From Deltaproteobacteria bacterium (lineage in GTDB: Bacteria; Desulfobacterota; DSM-4660; Desulfatiglandales; Desulfatiglandaceae): a stretch of DNA of 18,551 nucleotides. Of the stretch, positions 7,624-15,275 are shown one piece after another. The DNA lies in the NCBI GenBank assembly GCA_018644785.1, contig JABGPV010000077.1, positions 1 through 18,551 on the forward strand, given 5' to 3'. A program made the position numbers and the translations under genes. Numbering within the stretch: position 1 is the stretch's first letter; each line of letters starts with the position of its first letter. Under the pieces are notes generated by a model. It searched no databases. It worked only from the letters and a program-made list of their open reading frames with translations, and had not been told where the DNA came from.

Positions 7624-8535
7624 ATGATGATTGTTCAGATATATGAAATCCAGACCCCGCAGGAAGCGGAAAAATGCATTGAAGCGGGGGTGGATCACCT
7701 GGGGAGCGTTATTCTGAGTCAGGATAAGTGGCGCCTGCCGCTTCTGCGGGAGACCGTAATGTTGACCGAAGGGACCCTGCACAAAAGCAGCATGATCCCT
7801 CTTTTCCGGGATTTGGACACCGTTTGCCGGGTACTTGATTACTACCGGCCCGATTACATCCATTTCTGTGATGCCCTGACGGACGTAAATGGGAAAATCG
7901 CCGGATTGGGAAAATTTGTCGAATTTCAAGAAACCGTGAAAGAGAAATTTCCCGAAATCGGCATCATCCGATCCATCCCCATTCCGAGAAAAGGGGAGGC
8001 TCCCGATTTTCCATCCCTTCAGATGGCCGAGGCATTTGAACCGTTAAGCGATGTCTTTCTGACCGATACTTGGCGGGAAGATGCGCCGGTGGAAGGCTTT
8101 ATAGGCATAACGGGTGAAACGGTAGATCGGGAAACAGCCCGGAAACTTGTTCTACAAAGTAGGATCCCGGTCGTTCTGGCCGGCGGGCTGTCCCCTGAGA
8201 ATGTGCAGGATGCGCTAACATCGGTAATGGCTGCGGGGGCCGACAGCTGCACACTAACCAACCGGGTAGACCATTCGGGTTCACCCATCCGATTTGAAAA
8301 GGACTTTGGCAAAGTCGGTGATTTTGTCAAAGCAGTGCGGGAGGTGGAGGCGCTGCTGCTGGAGGAAAAAGAAGAAAAATCGGCGCACCTGGCGTCTTTA
8401 AGGGAGGCGCTCCTGGATCGGGAAAAGGCTTTGCCGGCCCATTCGGTGCGACCCCATCAGCTATTGGCCATCGAGGCCCTGGAAGATGAAATTGAGGCGC
8501 TTGAAAAGGAAGTTTCCCGATTCAATATGATTTAA
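7624..8535 (+). CDS. TrpF-fold (phosphoribosylanthranilate isomerase-like) protein lacking the catalytic cysteine
   Basis: The product has 303 residues from the ATG at 7624, chosen because TGGAGG lies 9 nt ahead; an ATG at 7597 is in frame but lacks such a site. TrpF-like marks are an N-terminal strand followed by EAEKCIEAGVDHLGSV, D148 in FLTDT (the position of the catalytic aspartate), the phosphate-binding LAGGLSPENV (185-194), and VDHSGS (215-220) near the VDxSSG motif of TrpF. The hallmark KICG motif is replaced by QIYE (5-8), so the usual general-base cysteine is missing. True TrpF is about 200-230 residues; here about 65 extra residues form a charged helical tail with LPAHSVRPHQ (270-279). 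No other trp genes are nearby. The fold is likely, but tryptophan synthesis is not supported. It is convergent with the PP-loop gene, 12 nt apart. Confidence 0.8.
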   Translation: MMIVQIYEIQTPQEAEKCIEAGVDHLGSVILSQDKWRLPLLRETVMLTEGTLHKSSMIPLFRDLDTVCRVLDYYRPDYIHFCDALTDVNGKIAGLGKFVEFQETVKEKFPEIGIIRSIPIPRKGEAPDFPSLQMAEAFEPLSDVFLTDTWREDAPVEGFIGITGETVDRETARKLVLQSRIPVVLAGGLSPENVQDALTSVMAAGADSCTLTNRVDHSGSPIRFEKDFGKVGDFVKAVREVEALLLEEKEEKSAHLASLREALLDREKALPAHSVRPHQLLAIEALEDEIEALEKEVSRFNMI

Positions 8536-8547
8536 AAAAGGCAATAT

Positions 8548-9363
8548 TCAAAAATATTTTCCCAGGTACTCGTCCCGGTCCATAGCAGCCCATGTTGAGG
8601 CGTCCGGGAAGTTCAGCGCCTTTTCGGCATAGTCGAGGAGTTTATCGTAGTCAAACCCCATTTCCAGCTTCTCATAATATTTTTCGAGCAGCCGTTTTGG
8701 CCGCTGATCCCCGAATCTGCAGGGGGCCTGGAGGGTTGGAATGCCACTTTTTTCAACCTGATGCCTGATATCGCGGCCATCGTACCGCACAAGCGGCCTG
8801 AAAACCGCGTAACCTTCCTTCATCTTCAGGTACGGATGAAATCGCTGGGCCGTTTCCATCATTCGCCGTTTGTTTCTCTCTTTTTCTTCTTCCTGGAGAT
8901 CACGTAAAAGGGACGTCAACATCTGTTCCACGCCATAGCTTACGAGATCCCATAGACTGTAACTGGTGACGATAACCAGATTGTGCCAGTTTTTCACCTG
9001 TTTCTGCAAAAAAGCCCGCAACATCTCCTTTCGAATCGACTGGCATGCCAAACAGGGATTTTCTGTTGTTTCAAGAACTGCATCCGTCTCTGCCAAGTTA
9101 TGCCATACGGGAATGATGCCGCGCCCTTGCCAATAAGATGAAATCCGCTTTTGCTCTTCTTGACCATATCGATGAACCGGAAAAGCCCCGGCATGGGCCT
9201 CAAACCTGAACCCGAATTCCTTCCCCGCCCTTAAGAGAAAATCCATAGCCAGGGAAGAATCTTTTCCCGCTGAAAACAGAAAAAATATCTCGTTTCCGGG
9301 AAAATTTTCAAGGATGGACCGATGTTCCATTTTCCATTGTGAATAATTTAATCCATGGTTCAT
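8548..9363 (-). CDS. PP-loop (N-type) ATP pyrophosphatase with TtcA-like cysteines
   Basis: The protein is 271 residues from the ATG at 9363, which has AAGGA 7-8 nt ahead; an in-frame ATG at 9381 would add six residues. The PP-loop SAGKDSS (31-37) shows adenylating chemistry with pyrophosphate release, as in tRNA thiolases, TilS and GMP synthetase. Cysteines C104 and C107 (CLAC) and C215 (APCRFGDQRPKR) are placed like the three [4Fe-4S] ligands of TtcA-type sulfur transferases. The GHxxDD-type motif expected after them is altered to TSYSLWDL, which argues against ordinary tRNA thiolation. It is the last gene of the acyltransferase/kinase/enolase operon, 36 nt after the enolase-family stop. 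Sulfur insertion into a small molecule is a reasonable guess, no more. Confidence 0.82.
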   Translation of the reverse strand: MNHGLNYSQWKMEHRSILENFPGNEIFFLFSAGKDSSLAMDFLLRAGKEFGFRFEAHAGAFPVHRYGQEEQKRISSYWQGRGIIPVWHNLAETDAVLETTENPCLACQSIRKEMLRAFLQKQVKNWHNLVIVTSYSLWDLVSYGVEQMLTSLLRDLQEEEKERNKRRMMETAQRFHPYLKMKEGYAVFRPLVRYDGRDIRHQVEKSGIPTLQAPCRFGDQRPKRLLEKYYEKLEMGFDYDKLLDYAEKALNFPDASTWAAMDRDEYLGKYF

Positions 9364-9399
9364 TTGAGTTTCCTTTTGCATGGACCCTGATATTTTCCC

Positions 9400-10548
9400 T
9401 CAGGGCCGTTTTATGGTGATGGTAGGCGATATGGTCAATCGATGCAAGGACCGTCGGTTCACCTGTATTCCCAAACCGGGACCTTTAAGTGGGCCAGCCT
9501 CGCCCATTGGCCCGAAAGACACGGGTTCCATGGTCGTATTCTCTTTCAGCAGGAACCGGTCGTAAGAGCCATCACAATTTACGGCATCTTTCGAAAGAAG
9601 GCACAACGCTCTCCCCGCCGCCGAAAGGATCCCGGACTCCCCCAGGGTGCATCCGATTTGAAAGGAAAGGGGGCTTTTCCGAATGTGATCGATCATTCGG
9701 ATGGCTTTTCGAAATCCGCCGCTCCTGCACAATTTGACGTTGATCATCTGATAAAAGTTTTCGTCCACTATTTTTTTTATATCCCTCAATGTGGGGGCGG
9801 ATTCACAGGCCATCACAGTGATCCCTTTCGAAATCAGGTCTTCAACAAATTCGGAAAACCCGGGTGCGTCTCGTTCCATGGGTTCCTCCACGATGTTCAC
9901 ATTGTACTTCACAATAAGAGGAAGATGTCGAAATGCGAGATCTCGATCCCACACGCCATTGGGGTCTATTCTCAATTCACAATCATGCCCCAACAGTGAA
10001 GCAGCTGTCTCAAGTGCGTGTTGGTTCTGGTTAAGGGATTTCCCCATTTTGATCCGTATCCGGGTGATGCCAAGCGCTTTGATCCCCCTGCAGAGCATTG
10101 CGACCCGTTCTTTTTTCCCCAGGGTAACAGGGGCCCCGTAATGCACAACGTCGGTCAGGTGGGTATGGGAAAAATAATCCAAAACAGGCCTGTTTTGATA
10201 TTTTCCCATTAGATCCAGGAGCGCCATCTCCATGGCGCAAATGGCGGCATTGTGCGCCTTGCCATCCGGAAACCCGTCCACAAAATTCCAAATCCGGAAA
10301 ACATCTTCAAGTTCCCAGGGAAAGGATGGCTCAGACACAAAACGGATGACGTCTCTGATAACGCTTTCAGGTGTCTCGCCGGTGACAACCTTTATGGGAA
10401 CACCTTCTCCGTACCCCCTCACAGCCGAAGTTTCCCCTTTCATTTCCACAACGATGATTTCGGAATGAATCCCTCCTCTTCGGGAAATTGAAAATTCCCC
10501 CATAAAGGGGAGGGCCAGGTGGTATATTTTTATTTTATCGATCCGCAT
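9400..10548 (-). CDS. Enolase-superfamily enzyme, dipeptide-epimerase-like (MLE subgroup)
   Basis: The 382-residue protein has the capping domain (1-130) and barrel of the muconate lactonizing enzyme subgroup, closest in look to L-Ala-D/L-Glu (dipeptide) epimerases. The first catalytic lysine motif KxK appears as R165-I-K167, and the second catalytic lysine is K272 in NVKLCRSGG. Metal ligands D195 (RIDPNG) and E221 (VEEP) are present. The third, normally D in ADES, is C248 in ACES, followed by E249. The C-terminal DxD of dipeptide epimerases is replaced by DGSYD (326-330). The enzyme would abstract an alpha-proton next to a carboxylate if active. Its start at 10548 is 6 nt after the kinase stop codon, and AGGA overlaps that stop. 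The substrate is unknown. Confidence 0.82.
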   Translation of the reverse strand: MRIDKIKIYHLALPFMGEFSISRRGGIHSEIIVVEMKGETSAVRGYGEGVPIKVVTGETPESVIRDVIRFVSEPSFPWELEDVFRIWNFVDGFPDGKAHNAAICAMEMALLDLMGKYQNRPVLDYFSHTHLTDVVHYGAPVTLGKKERVAMLCRGIKALGITRIRIKMGKSLNQNQHALETAASLLGHDCELRIDPNGVWDRDLAFRHLPLIVKYNVNIVEEPMERDAPGFSEFVEDLISKGITVMACESAPTLRDIKKIVDENFYQMINVKLCRSGGFRKAIRMIDHIRKSPLSFQIGCTLGESGILSAAGRALCLLSKDAVNCDGSYDRFLLKENTTMEPVSFGPMGEAGPLKGPGLGIQVNRRSLHRLTISPTITIKRP

Positions 10549-10554
10549 ACGATC

Positions 10555-12552
10555 CTAAAGTTCATTGGCTTGAAAATGGGAGCGGGGTTGAAGAGGCAGG
10601 GTCATAATGAAAGAGGTTCCAACATTCAGAGAGCTCTTTACCTCAACGGTTCCGCTATGATCCTGCATATTCTTGTGAACGATGGACAACCCCAAACCTG
10701 TTCCTTTGTGAAGACAGCTCTTGTGTTTTGTGGTAAAATAGGGGTCAAAAACCTTATCCAGCATTGATTCCGGAATTCCCGCACCATTATCCCTGATTTC
10801 TATCCGTATATTCCCCATGCCATCAGCAGCCGGAAGTTTTTTTGTGGAAATTTCAATTTTTCCATTTTCCGGTGTGAACTCCACGGCATTGGAAAGCAGA
10901 TTCAGAACCACCTCTTTGATTTTTTCCGAATCCATCCATATCTGGCATATATTCGAACTATATTGCCGAACCACCTCGATTTTCTTTGCATTGCTCTCAG
11001 GTGAAACCAGAAGTATCATTTTGTCCACCAATTCGTGGATATGGTTAAACTCAAAATGGGTTTTCCTGGTTTTGACCAGATCAAGCAGTTCGTTGATCAG
11101 GTTGTTCACCCTGGAGGTTTCTTCCAGCGCGACTTTGTGAAACTCCTCTCTGAACTCCCTGTCATCAAATTTCTGTGGCAACAGTTGGAGAAATGTACCG
11201 ATTGCGGTCATGGGGTTTTTAATTTCATGGGCCAGTCTCGCCGCGAGGTTGCCTAGAAAGGAAAACCTCTCGGCCCGGCTTAACAGGGCATGGGATCTTT
11301 TCAATTCGTCCATCTGCTCATTAAGTTTGCTGTACAGCCGTGCATTTTCAACGGCAATGGCAATCTGGGAAGAAAAAATTTCCATGGTATCCCGAATCTC
11401 TTTCGGCACACCGCCACCATCGGCGGCATCAGTGGCAATGACGCCGATGACTTTGGATCGGGTAATCAGGGGGACCACGTATACCGAACTGGGCTTTCCG
11501 AGATCCAGGATAATGTTTTCCCGGCTCAATTTCGAATCCTTCACTCTTGGAATGTATTCCGATCTTCCGGTATTGGCCACCCTTGCAATAATATTGCTCA
11601 CGCGGTCCATGGAAACCCTGTACTTTTTCACTTCCTCCGGAACGCCCCCGTCAAACCCAATGCTGTGCATATACTCCAGATAACGCCCATCTTCAGTGAC
11701 GAGCATGATCAAAGCACGTTCAAGCCGGCAGACTTTTGACAGGATATTCAATATGACCGTAAGCAATTGGGGGAGATCCAAGATGGAAAGGATGGCTTTT
11801 CCCGTATCCTGAATCGCCACGAGTTGCCTGATTCTCCGGTTGAGTTCCAGATTGAGCCGGTTCACTTCCTCGTATTTTTGTTCAATAATTTCTTTGTCCT
11901 TTTCCTGCTCGGTGATGATGTCTTTCAACATGGCCCGGGAGGAAAAAAACCGGGAAAGGTATTCCCGAATCAAGTTCTGGAAAGGCCACGTGATATGATA
12001 CTCGCAGTAAGGATGACCTTCAAAATAGCAACGGGTTTCTTCAAGTTTCATGGGTTTGCCCAACCAGATGGTCGGCATGAAGGTGTATATGGCTTGGTTG
12101 TAAAGGCAAATGTCCTTTGACACGATCATACTTTTGTCCCAGTGAAGTCGAATGACGGTGCCGCCCCTTTCACTGGTCGTCAACTCCACTCTTTTGCTTC
12201 TGTTAAACTTGTCGTTAATCTTTTGAACATGATTGAATCCCATCTTGGATGACCAGAAGGCCTTCACAAAAATTTTCTGAATATACCCCAATGAAACATT
12301 TTTTACCGCAAATTTGCCAATGTGGTATGCAGCTCTATCGTCCTCAAGCGCATGTTTCGCCCTTTCCATCAGTTTCACGACCACTTCCGTTGAAACCCAG
12401 TTATTTTCATCGCACAAAAAACCGATGGGATCATCGAGGCCATCTATCTCGGGGTGCAGGCGGCCGGTCAGTTCCCGGAGATCACCGTCATGGTGTGCTT
12501 CCAGGTAGTTGAAAATGGGTCTGGTGTTCCTACAACTCGTTTGTTTTTCCAT
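10555..12552 (-). CDS. Cytoplasmic sensor histidine kinase (V4R-like sensor, GAF, HisKA, HATPase)
   Basis: The 665-residue protein has no membrane segment. Residues of about 30-190 resemble a V4R-type small-molecule sensor and end in the typical C-x7-C pattern (CYFEGHPYC, 175-183). A coiled coil follows (about 205-245), then a GAF domain (about 250-405), HisKA with H442 (LAHEIKNP), and HATPase with N551/N555 (NLLSNA), DNGAGIP (588-594) and GTGLGLS (617-623). It is the second gene of the operon, between the acyltransferase (31-nt gap) and the enolase-family gene (6-nt gap). No clear ribosome binding site precedes its ATG. It has no receiver domain, and the NtrC-type regulator encoded divergently is a natural partner (inference). 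The V4R assignment is tentative; kinase identity is secure. Confidence 0.92.
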   Translation of the reverse strand: MEKQTSCRNTRPIFNYLEAHHDGDLRELTGRLHPEIDGLDDPIGFLCDENNWVSTEVVVKLMERAKHALEDDRAAYHIGKFAVKNVSLGYIQKIFVKAFWSSKMGFNHVQKINDKFNRSKRVELTTSERGGTVIRLHWDKSMIVSKDICLYNQAIYTFMPTIWLGKPMKLEETRCYFEGHPYCEYHITWPFQNLIREYLSRFFSSRAMLKDIITEQEKDKEIIEQKYEEVNRLNLELNRRIRQLVAIQDTGKAILSILDLPQLLTVILNILSKVCRLERALIMLVTEDGRYLEYMHSIGFDGGVPEEVKKYRVSMDRVSNIIARVANTGRSEYIPRVKDSKLSRENIILDLGKPSSVYVVPLITRSKVIGVIATDAADGGGVPKEIRDTMEIFSSQIAIAVENARLYSKLNEQMDELKRSHALLSRAERFSFLGNLAARLAHEIKNPMTAIGTFLQLLPQKFDDREFREEFHKVALEETSRVNNLINELLDLVKTRKTHFEFNHIHELVDKMILLVSPESNAKKIEVVRQYSSNICQIWMDSEKIKEVVLNLLSNAVEFTPENGKIEISTKKLPAADGMGNIRIEIRDNGAGIPESMLDKVFDPYFTTKHKSCLHKGTGLGLSIVHKNMQDHSGTVEVKSSLNVGTSFIMTLPLQPRSHFQANEL

Positions 12553-12583
12553 TCAAAGGTCGGTTCTTTTATACGGGCTTCGA

Positions 12584-13564
12584 CTAGATGTTTCCGAAAT
12601 TAGGTCTCATAACGGGTGCATAGGCCTGTTGCAAGTCTTTCTTTACTCGAACGTGAGGTGCGCCGGATCCTATGGCAAAATATTTTTTCCATTGATACCA
12701 TTGCTCGGGATTGGCGTAAATGGATCTTTCAAGAAATTTTAGAACCGTTTCGCCCACGGAAAGGCGCGATGGCTGCGCCAACCGGGAAAGCATTTCAGGG
12801 TAGTCCGCCATCATCAGTTCATATTGGTCGAGATGATGCCGGTGGATAACCCCGAAAATAATTTCAGCCCCGGTCCTTTTTTGAATCACATTGATGGTCC
12901 TGTCCAGGCCGGTAATCCTTCCCAGGAAAGACATGCTTTCCTTTGCAGATGGCCGCCATTCCTCAATCTCGTCGCATTGGGTGATTAAAACCCTGTTTTC
13001 AAACAGTTCCTTTCCTGCCGCCCGCAATACCCCCCCTTCTTTGGCGCCGTCGATGAGTCTGATGCCGTACTTTTTCGCCTGATCATGCACTTTCCGTTTA
13101 AGTTGGGGAGTTTTGAATTTGGCGATCATGGAAACATCGAAACCTTTCGCGGCAAGAAGAGTGGGTATGTACTCAATGGCGCCGTAGTGGCCGGTTACAA
13201 GGACGACGCCCCTCCCCTTTTCCAGAAGCGCTCTCAATTTGTGCAAATCCTTATCGGCGATATTCCGGTTCATAAAACGGATCGCCTTTTCGGGTTTTTC
13301 ATAGGCAATGAAAAGCTTTTCATAGTAATGGGAATAGATTCCTTTGAATACGTTTTTCGTGAGTTTTCTCAGGTCGCTTTTCCTTTTTCCAGGGGCCATG
13401 CTTTCCCGCACGGCATGTTCAATGCGCTGCCTTTCCTCTTTATTGAAATAGAAATAGAGTCTTCCAAAGAAGAAGACCAATACTCTGGCCGTGCTCCAGC
13501 CGAACACCGAATAGAGAAACATATTGAATTTAGACTGCAGAAAGCGACTCAGGTCCATTTTCAT
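12584..13564 (-). CDS. LpxL/HtrB-family lipid acyltransferase
   Basis: The product has 326 residues from the ATG at 13564, which has GGGAGGA 7 nt ahead; an in-frame TTG at 13570 lies within that spacing and is unlikely. It carries the HX4E catalytic motif (H126 to E131 in GHYGAIEY) and the family-typical C-terminal PEQWYQWKKY (286-295), plus a hydrophobic N-terminal stretch (about 18-38) that would attach it to the inner membrane. Relatives transfer acyl chains onto lipid A precursors, phosphatidylinositol mannosides or other lipids. No other lipid A gene is near, and it leads an operon with a kinase and two small-molecule enzymes, so a specialised acceptor is possible. A sigma54-like promoter lies about 55-70 nt upstream. 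Confidence 0.88.
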   Translation of the reverse strand: MKMDLSRFLQSKFNMFLYSVFGWSTARVLVFFFGRLYFYFNKEERQRIEHAVRESMAPGKRKSDLRKLTKNVFKGIYSHYYEKLFIAYEKPEKAIRFMNRNIADKDLHKLRALLEKGRGVVLVTGHYGAIEYIPTLLAAKGFDVSMIAKFKTPQLKRKVHDQAKKYGIRLIDGAKEGGVLRAAGKELFENRVLITQCDEIEEWRPSAKESMSFLGRITGLDRTINVIQKRTGAEIIFGVIHRHHLDQYELMMADYPEMLSRLAQPSRLSVGETVLKFLERSIYANPEQWYQWKKYFAIGSGAPHVRVKKDLQQAYAPVMRPNFGNI

Positions 13565-13619
13565 AACCAATCCTCCCGACTAAAAAATATGACTGTTCAT
13601 CCATAGCCCCTAATCTCCT

Positions 13620-13636
13620 ATCAACAATCATGCCAG
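13620..13636 (-). promoter_or_regulatory. Predicted sigma54 promoter of the acyltransferase operon
   Basis: Minus-strand CTGGCATGATTGTTGAT has TGGCAT, five spacer bases and TTGA. The spacing is exact, with one base off in each box (consensus TGGCAC and TTGC). The start point would be near 13610, about 46 nt before the ATG. A perfect sigma70 -35 hexamer TTGACA (13642-13647) lies just upstream but has no good -10 partner. The NtrC-type activator gene is divergent. Confidence 0.5.
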
Positions 13637-13720
13637 ATCCATGTCAATAAAAAAAAGTCGGAAAGAAGTGGCGGATTCCCAGGGGAAGGGTTTTTCTGCT
13701 ATTTGAATGATTTTCAGGAG

Positions 13721-13738
13721 TGCACGTTTTCTTGTGCA
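13721..13738. promoter_or_regulatory. Activator-site candidate TGCAC-N8-GTGCA
   Basis: TGCACGTTTTCTTGTGCA is a perfect inverted repeat with 5-nt arms. It lies about 120 nt upstream of the predicted sigma54 start of the acyltransferase operon and about 95 nt upstream of the NtrC-type start codon. The same TGCAC-N8-GKGCA pattern recurs twice ahead of the hybrid kinase. Confidence 0.5.
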
Positions 13739-13768
13739 TTTTGGCAAAAATTCTGGTAAATTTTCAGG

Positions 13769-13774
13769 TATAAT
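13769..13774 (+). promoter_or_regulatory. -10 box for the NtrC-type regulator gene
   Basis: There is a perfect TATAAT 59 nt before the ATG, with no convincing -35 hexamer at 16-18 nt. The TTGGCA at 13741-13746 is 22 nt away. Low-level sigma70 transcription, possibly activator-assisted, would fit. Confidence 0.35.
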
Positions 13775-13833
13775 ACTCTCAAACTATTCTATTCCATCTG
13801 AAAAGTGAAAAAGGAAGCACGGCGAGGCAACTG

Positions 13834-15180
13834 ATGAGTGAAAGAACAACCATTCTGGTGGTAGACGACGAAAATGGCGTTCGGCAGTCCTTTAGCATGG
13901 TTTTGAAAGATGACTATCATGTTCTTCTGGCGGCTAACGGGGAAGAGGCCATAGCTATCTTCAGAAAGAATCGCATCGACCTGATTCTTATGGATATCCG
14001 CCTTCCCGACACGGATGGCATCTCACTCCTCAGAAAGCTAAAGGAAATCGAGCCCAACACCGAAATCATCATGGTAACCGCTGTCAAGGAGATTCAAACA
14101 GCAGTCAAAGCGATCAAAATGGGAGCATACGAATATGTCGTCAAGCCATTTGTCGTGGATGATGTTCTCACCATCATCGGTCGGGCCCTGGAAAAAGGTC
14201 GTCTAGTTCGGGAGGTCACTTACCTCAGAAGCGAGCTTGAGCGGTATAAACCCTTTGAAAAGATGGTGGGCAACGATGAAAAAATGCTGAACCTTTTTGA
14301 TTTCATATCCACCATCGCTGAAAGTGATGGGGCAGTCCTGATTCAGGGGGAAAGCGGAACGGGCAAAGAGTTGGTATCACGTGCGATTCACAATATCAGC
14401 CCTCGAAAGAACCATCCCTTTGTGGTGGTGAATTGTGCTGCAATCCCTTCAACACTCATGGAAAGTGAAGTCTTTGGGCACTCCAAGGGAGCGTTTACCG
14501 GCGCTATCCGTACCACGGTGGGAAAATTTGAACTCGCCGACAAGGGAACCGTATTTCTGGATGATGTCGATACCCTTGATTTCACCATGCAAGGCAAACT
14601 GCTTAGGATCATTCAAGAAAAAGAATTTGAGAGACTGGGCAACCCAAAACTTATCCCTGTGGACATCCGTTTTGTGGCCGCATCCAACAAGAACCTTCAA
14701 ACTCTCATATCCCAAGGGGATTTCCGCGAAGATCTCTTCTACCGCCTGAATGTTTTCCCGGTGAATCTTCCCCCGCTGAGAGATAGAAAAAGCGATATCC
14801 CTTTGCTTTTAAAGCATTTTTTAGCGCTCTATTCAAGAAAAACGGGAAGAGAAATCCAGGAATTTTCCGAGAAGGCCCTAAATTCTCTCATGGCCTATGG
14901 CTGGCCCGGGAACGTCAGGGAGCTTGAGAACCTGGTGGAAAGGTTCGCCACCATCACACGCAAGAAGGTGATTGACATTCATGATATTTCATCCCCGGAT
15001 GTTGTTTCCGGTGCGGTCAAGCCAATGAAGCTGAAAAATGCAGTCAATGAATTTGAGAGAAAATTCATCGGAAATATTATGGAAAGCGTCGGCGGAAATC
15101 GAAAACGGGCTGCGGAAATTCTGGGAATTCACCGGAACACCCTCTTGGGTAAAATAAAGGACCTCCAGATAAAAACCTGA
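13834..15180 (+). CDS. NtrC-family sigma54-dependent response regulator
   Basis: The 448-residue protein has three parts. The receiver domain has D11/D12, phosphoacceptor D54, T82 and K104. The AAA+ domain has Walker A GESGTGKE (172-179), the sigma54-contacting GAFTGA loop (219-224), a Walker B written FLDDVD (241-246), and REDLFYRLNV (298-307). The C-terminal Fis-type helix-turn-helix is at about 415-445 (GGNRKRAAEILGIHRNTLL). Walker B has Asp where Glu is usual. The ATG at 13834 has GAGG 6 nt ahead. It is divergent from the acyltransferase operon and followed by the hybrid kinase gene. The TGCAC-N8-GKGCA sites in both flanking gaps are the obvious candidates for its binding sites. Family and mechanism are secure; the input signal and partner kinase are inferred. 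Confidence 0.95.
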   Translation: MSERTTILVVDDENGVRQSFSMVLKDDYHVLLAANGEEAIAIFRKNRIDLILMDIRLPDTDGISLLRKLKEIEPNTEIIMVTAVKEIQTAVKAIKMGAYEYVVKPFVVDDVLTIIGRALEKGRLVREVTYLRSELERYKPFEKMVGNDEKMLNLFDFISTIAESDGAVLIQGESGTGKELVSRAIHNISPRKNHPFVVVNCAAIPSTLMESEVFGHSKGAFTGAIRTTVGKFELADKGTVFLDDVDTLDFTMQGKLLRIIQEKEFERLGNPKLIPVDIRFVAASNKNLQTLISQGDFREDLFYRLNVFPVNLPPLRDRKSDIPLLLKHFLALYSRKTGREIQEFSEKALNSLMAYGWPGNVRELENLVERFATITRKKVIDIHDISSPDVVSGAVKPMKLKNAVNEFERKFIGNIMESVGGNRKRAAEILGIHRNTLLGKIKDLQIKT

Positions 15181-15237
15181 TGGGGCCTTGTTCTTGGGTT
15201 CCCACTCTGCTTCTTTTTAGATTCACTCTCTTGGCAA

Positions 15238-15275
15238 TGCACAGAAAATTGGGCACATGCACTTTTTTTTGGGCA
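15238..15275. promoter_or_regulatory. Tandem activator-site candidates TGCAC-N8-GGGCA
   Basis: There are two copies, 15238-15255 (centre AGAAAATT) and 15258-15275 (centre eight T). They share both half-sites and spacing and are offset by 20 bp, about two helical turns. They lie about 150 and 130 nt upstream of the predicted sigma54 start of the hybrid kinase, a normal position for NtrC-family enhancer sites. Confidence 0.55.

Noticed and set aside
8543..8558. Bidirectional terminator between the TrpF-fold and PP-loop genes (AATATT-CAAA-AATATT)
   Set aside because: The stem is only A/T pairs and lies partly in the PP-loop coding end. It is too weak to call, although the T-runs on both sides are suggestive.
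13739..13756. Sigma54 promoter for the NtrC-type gene at TTTTGGCAAAAATTCTGG
   Set aside because: A TGG is present, but there is no GC at the -12 position. A perfect TATAAT downstream fits better.
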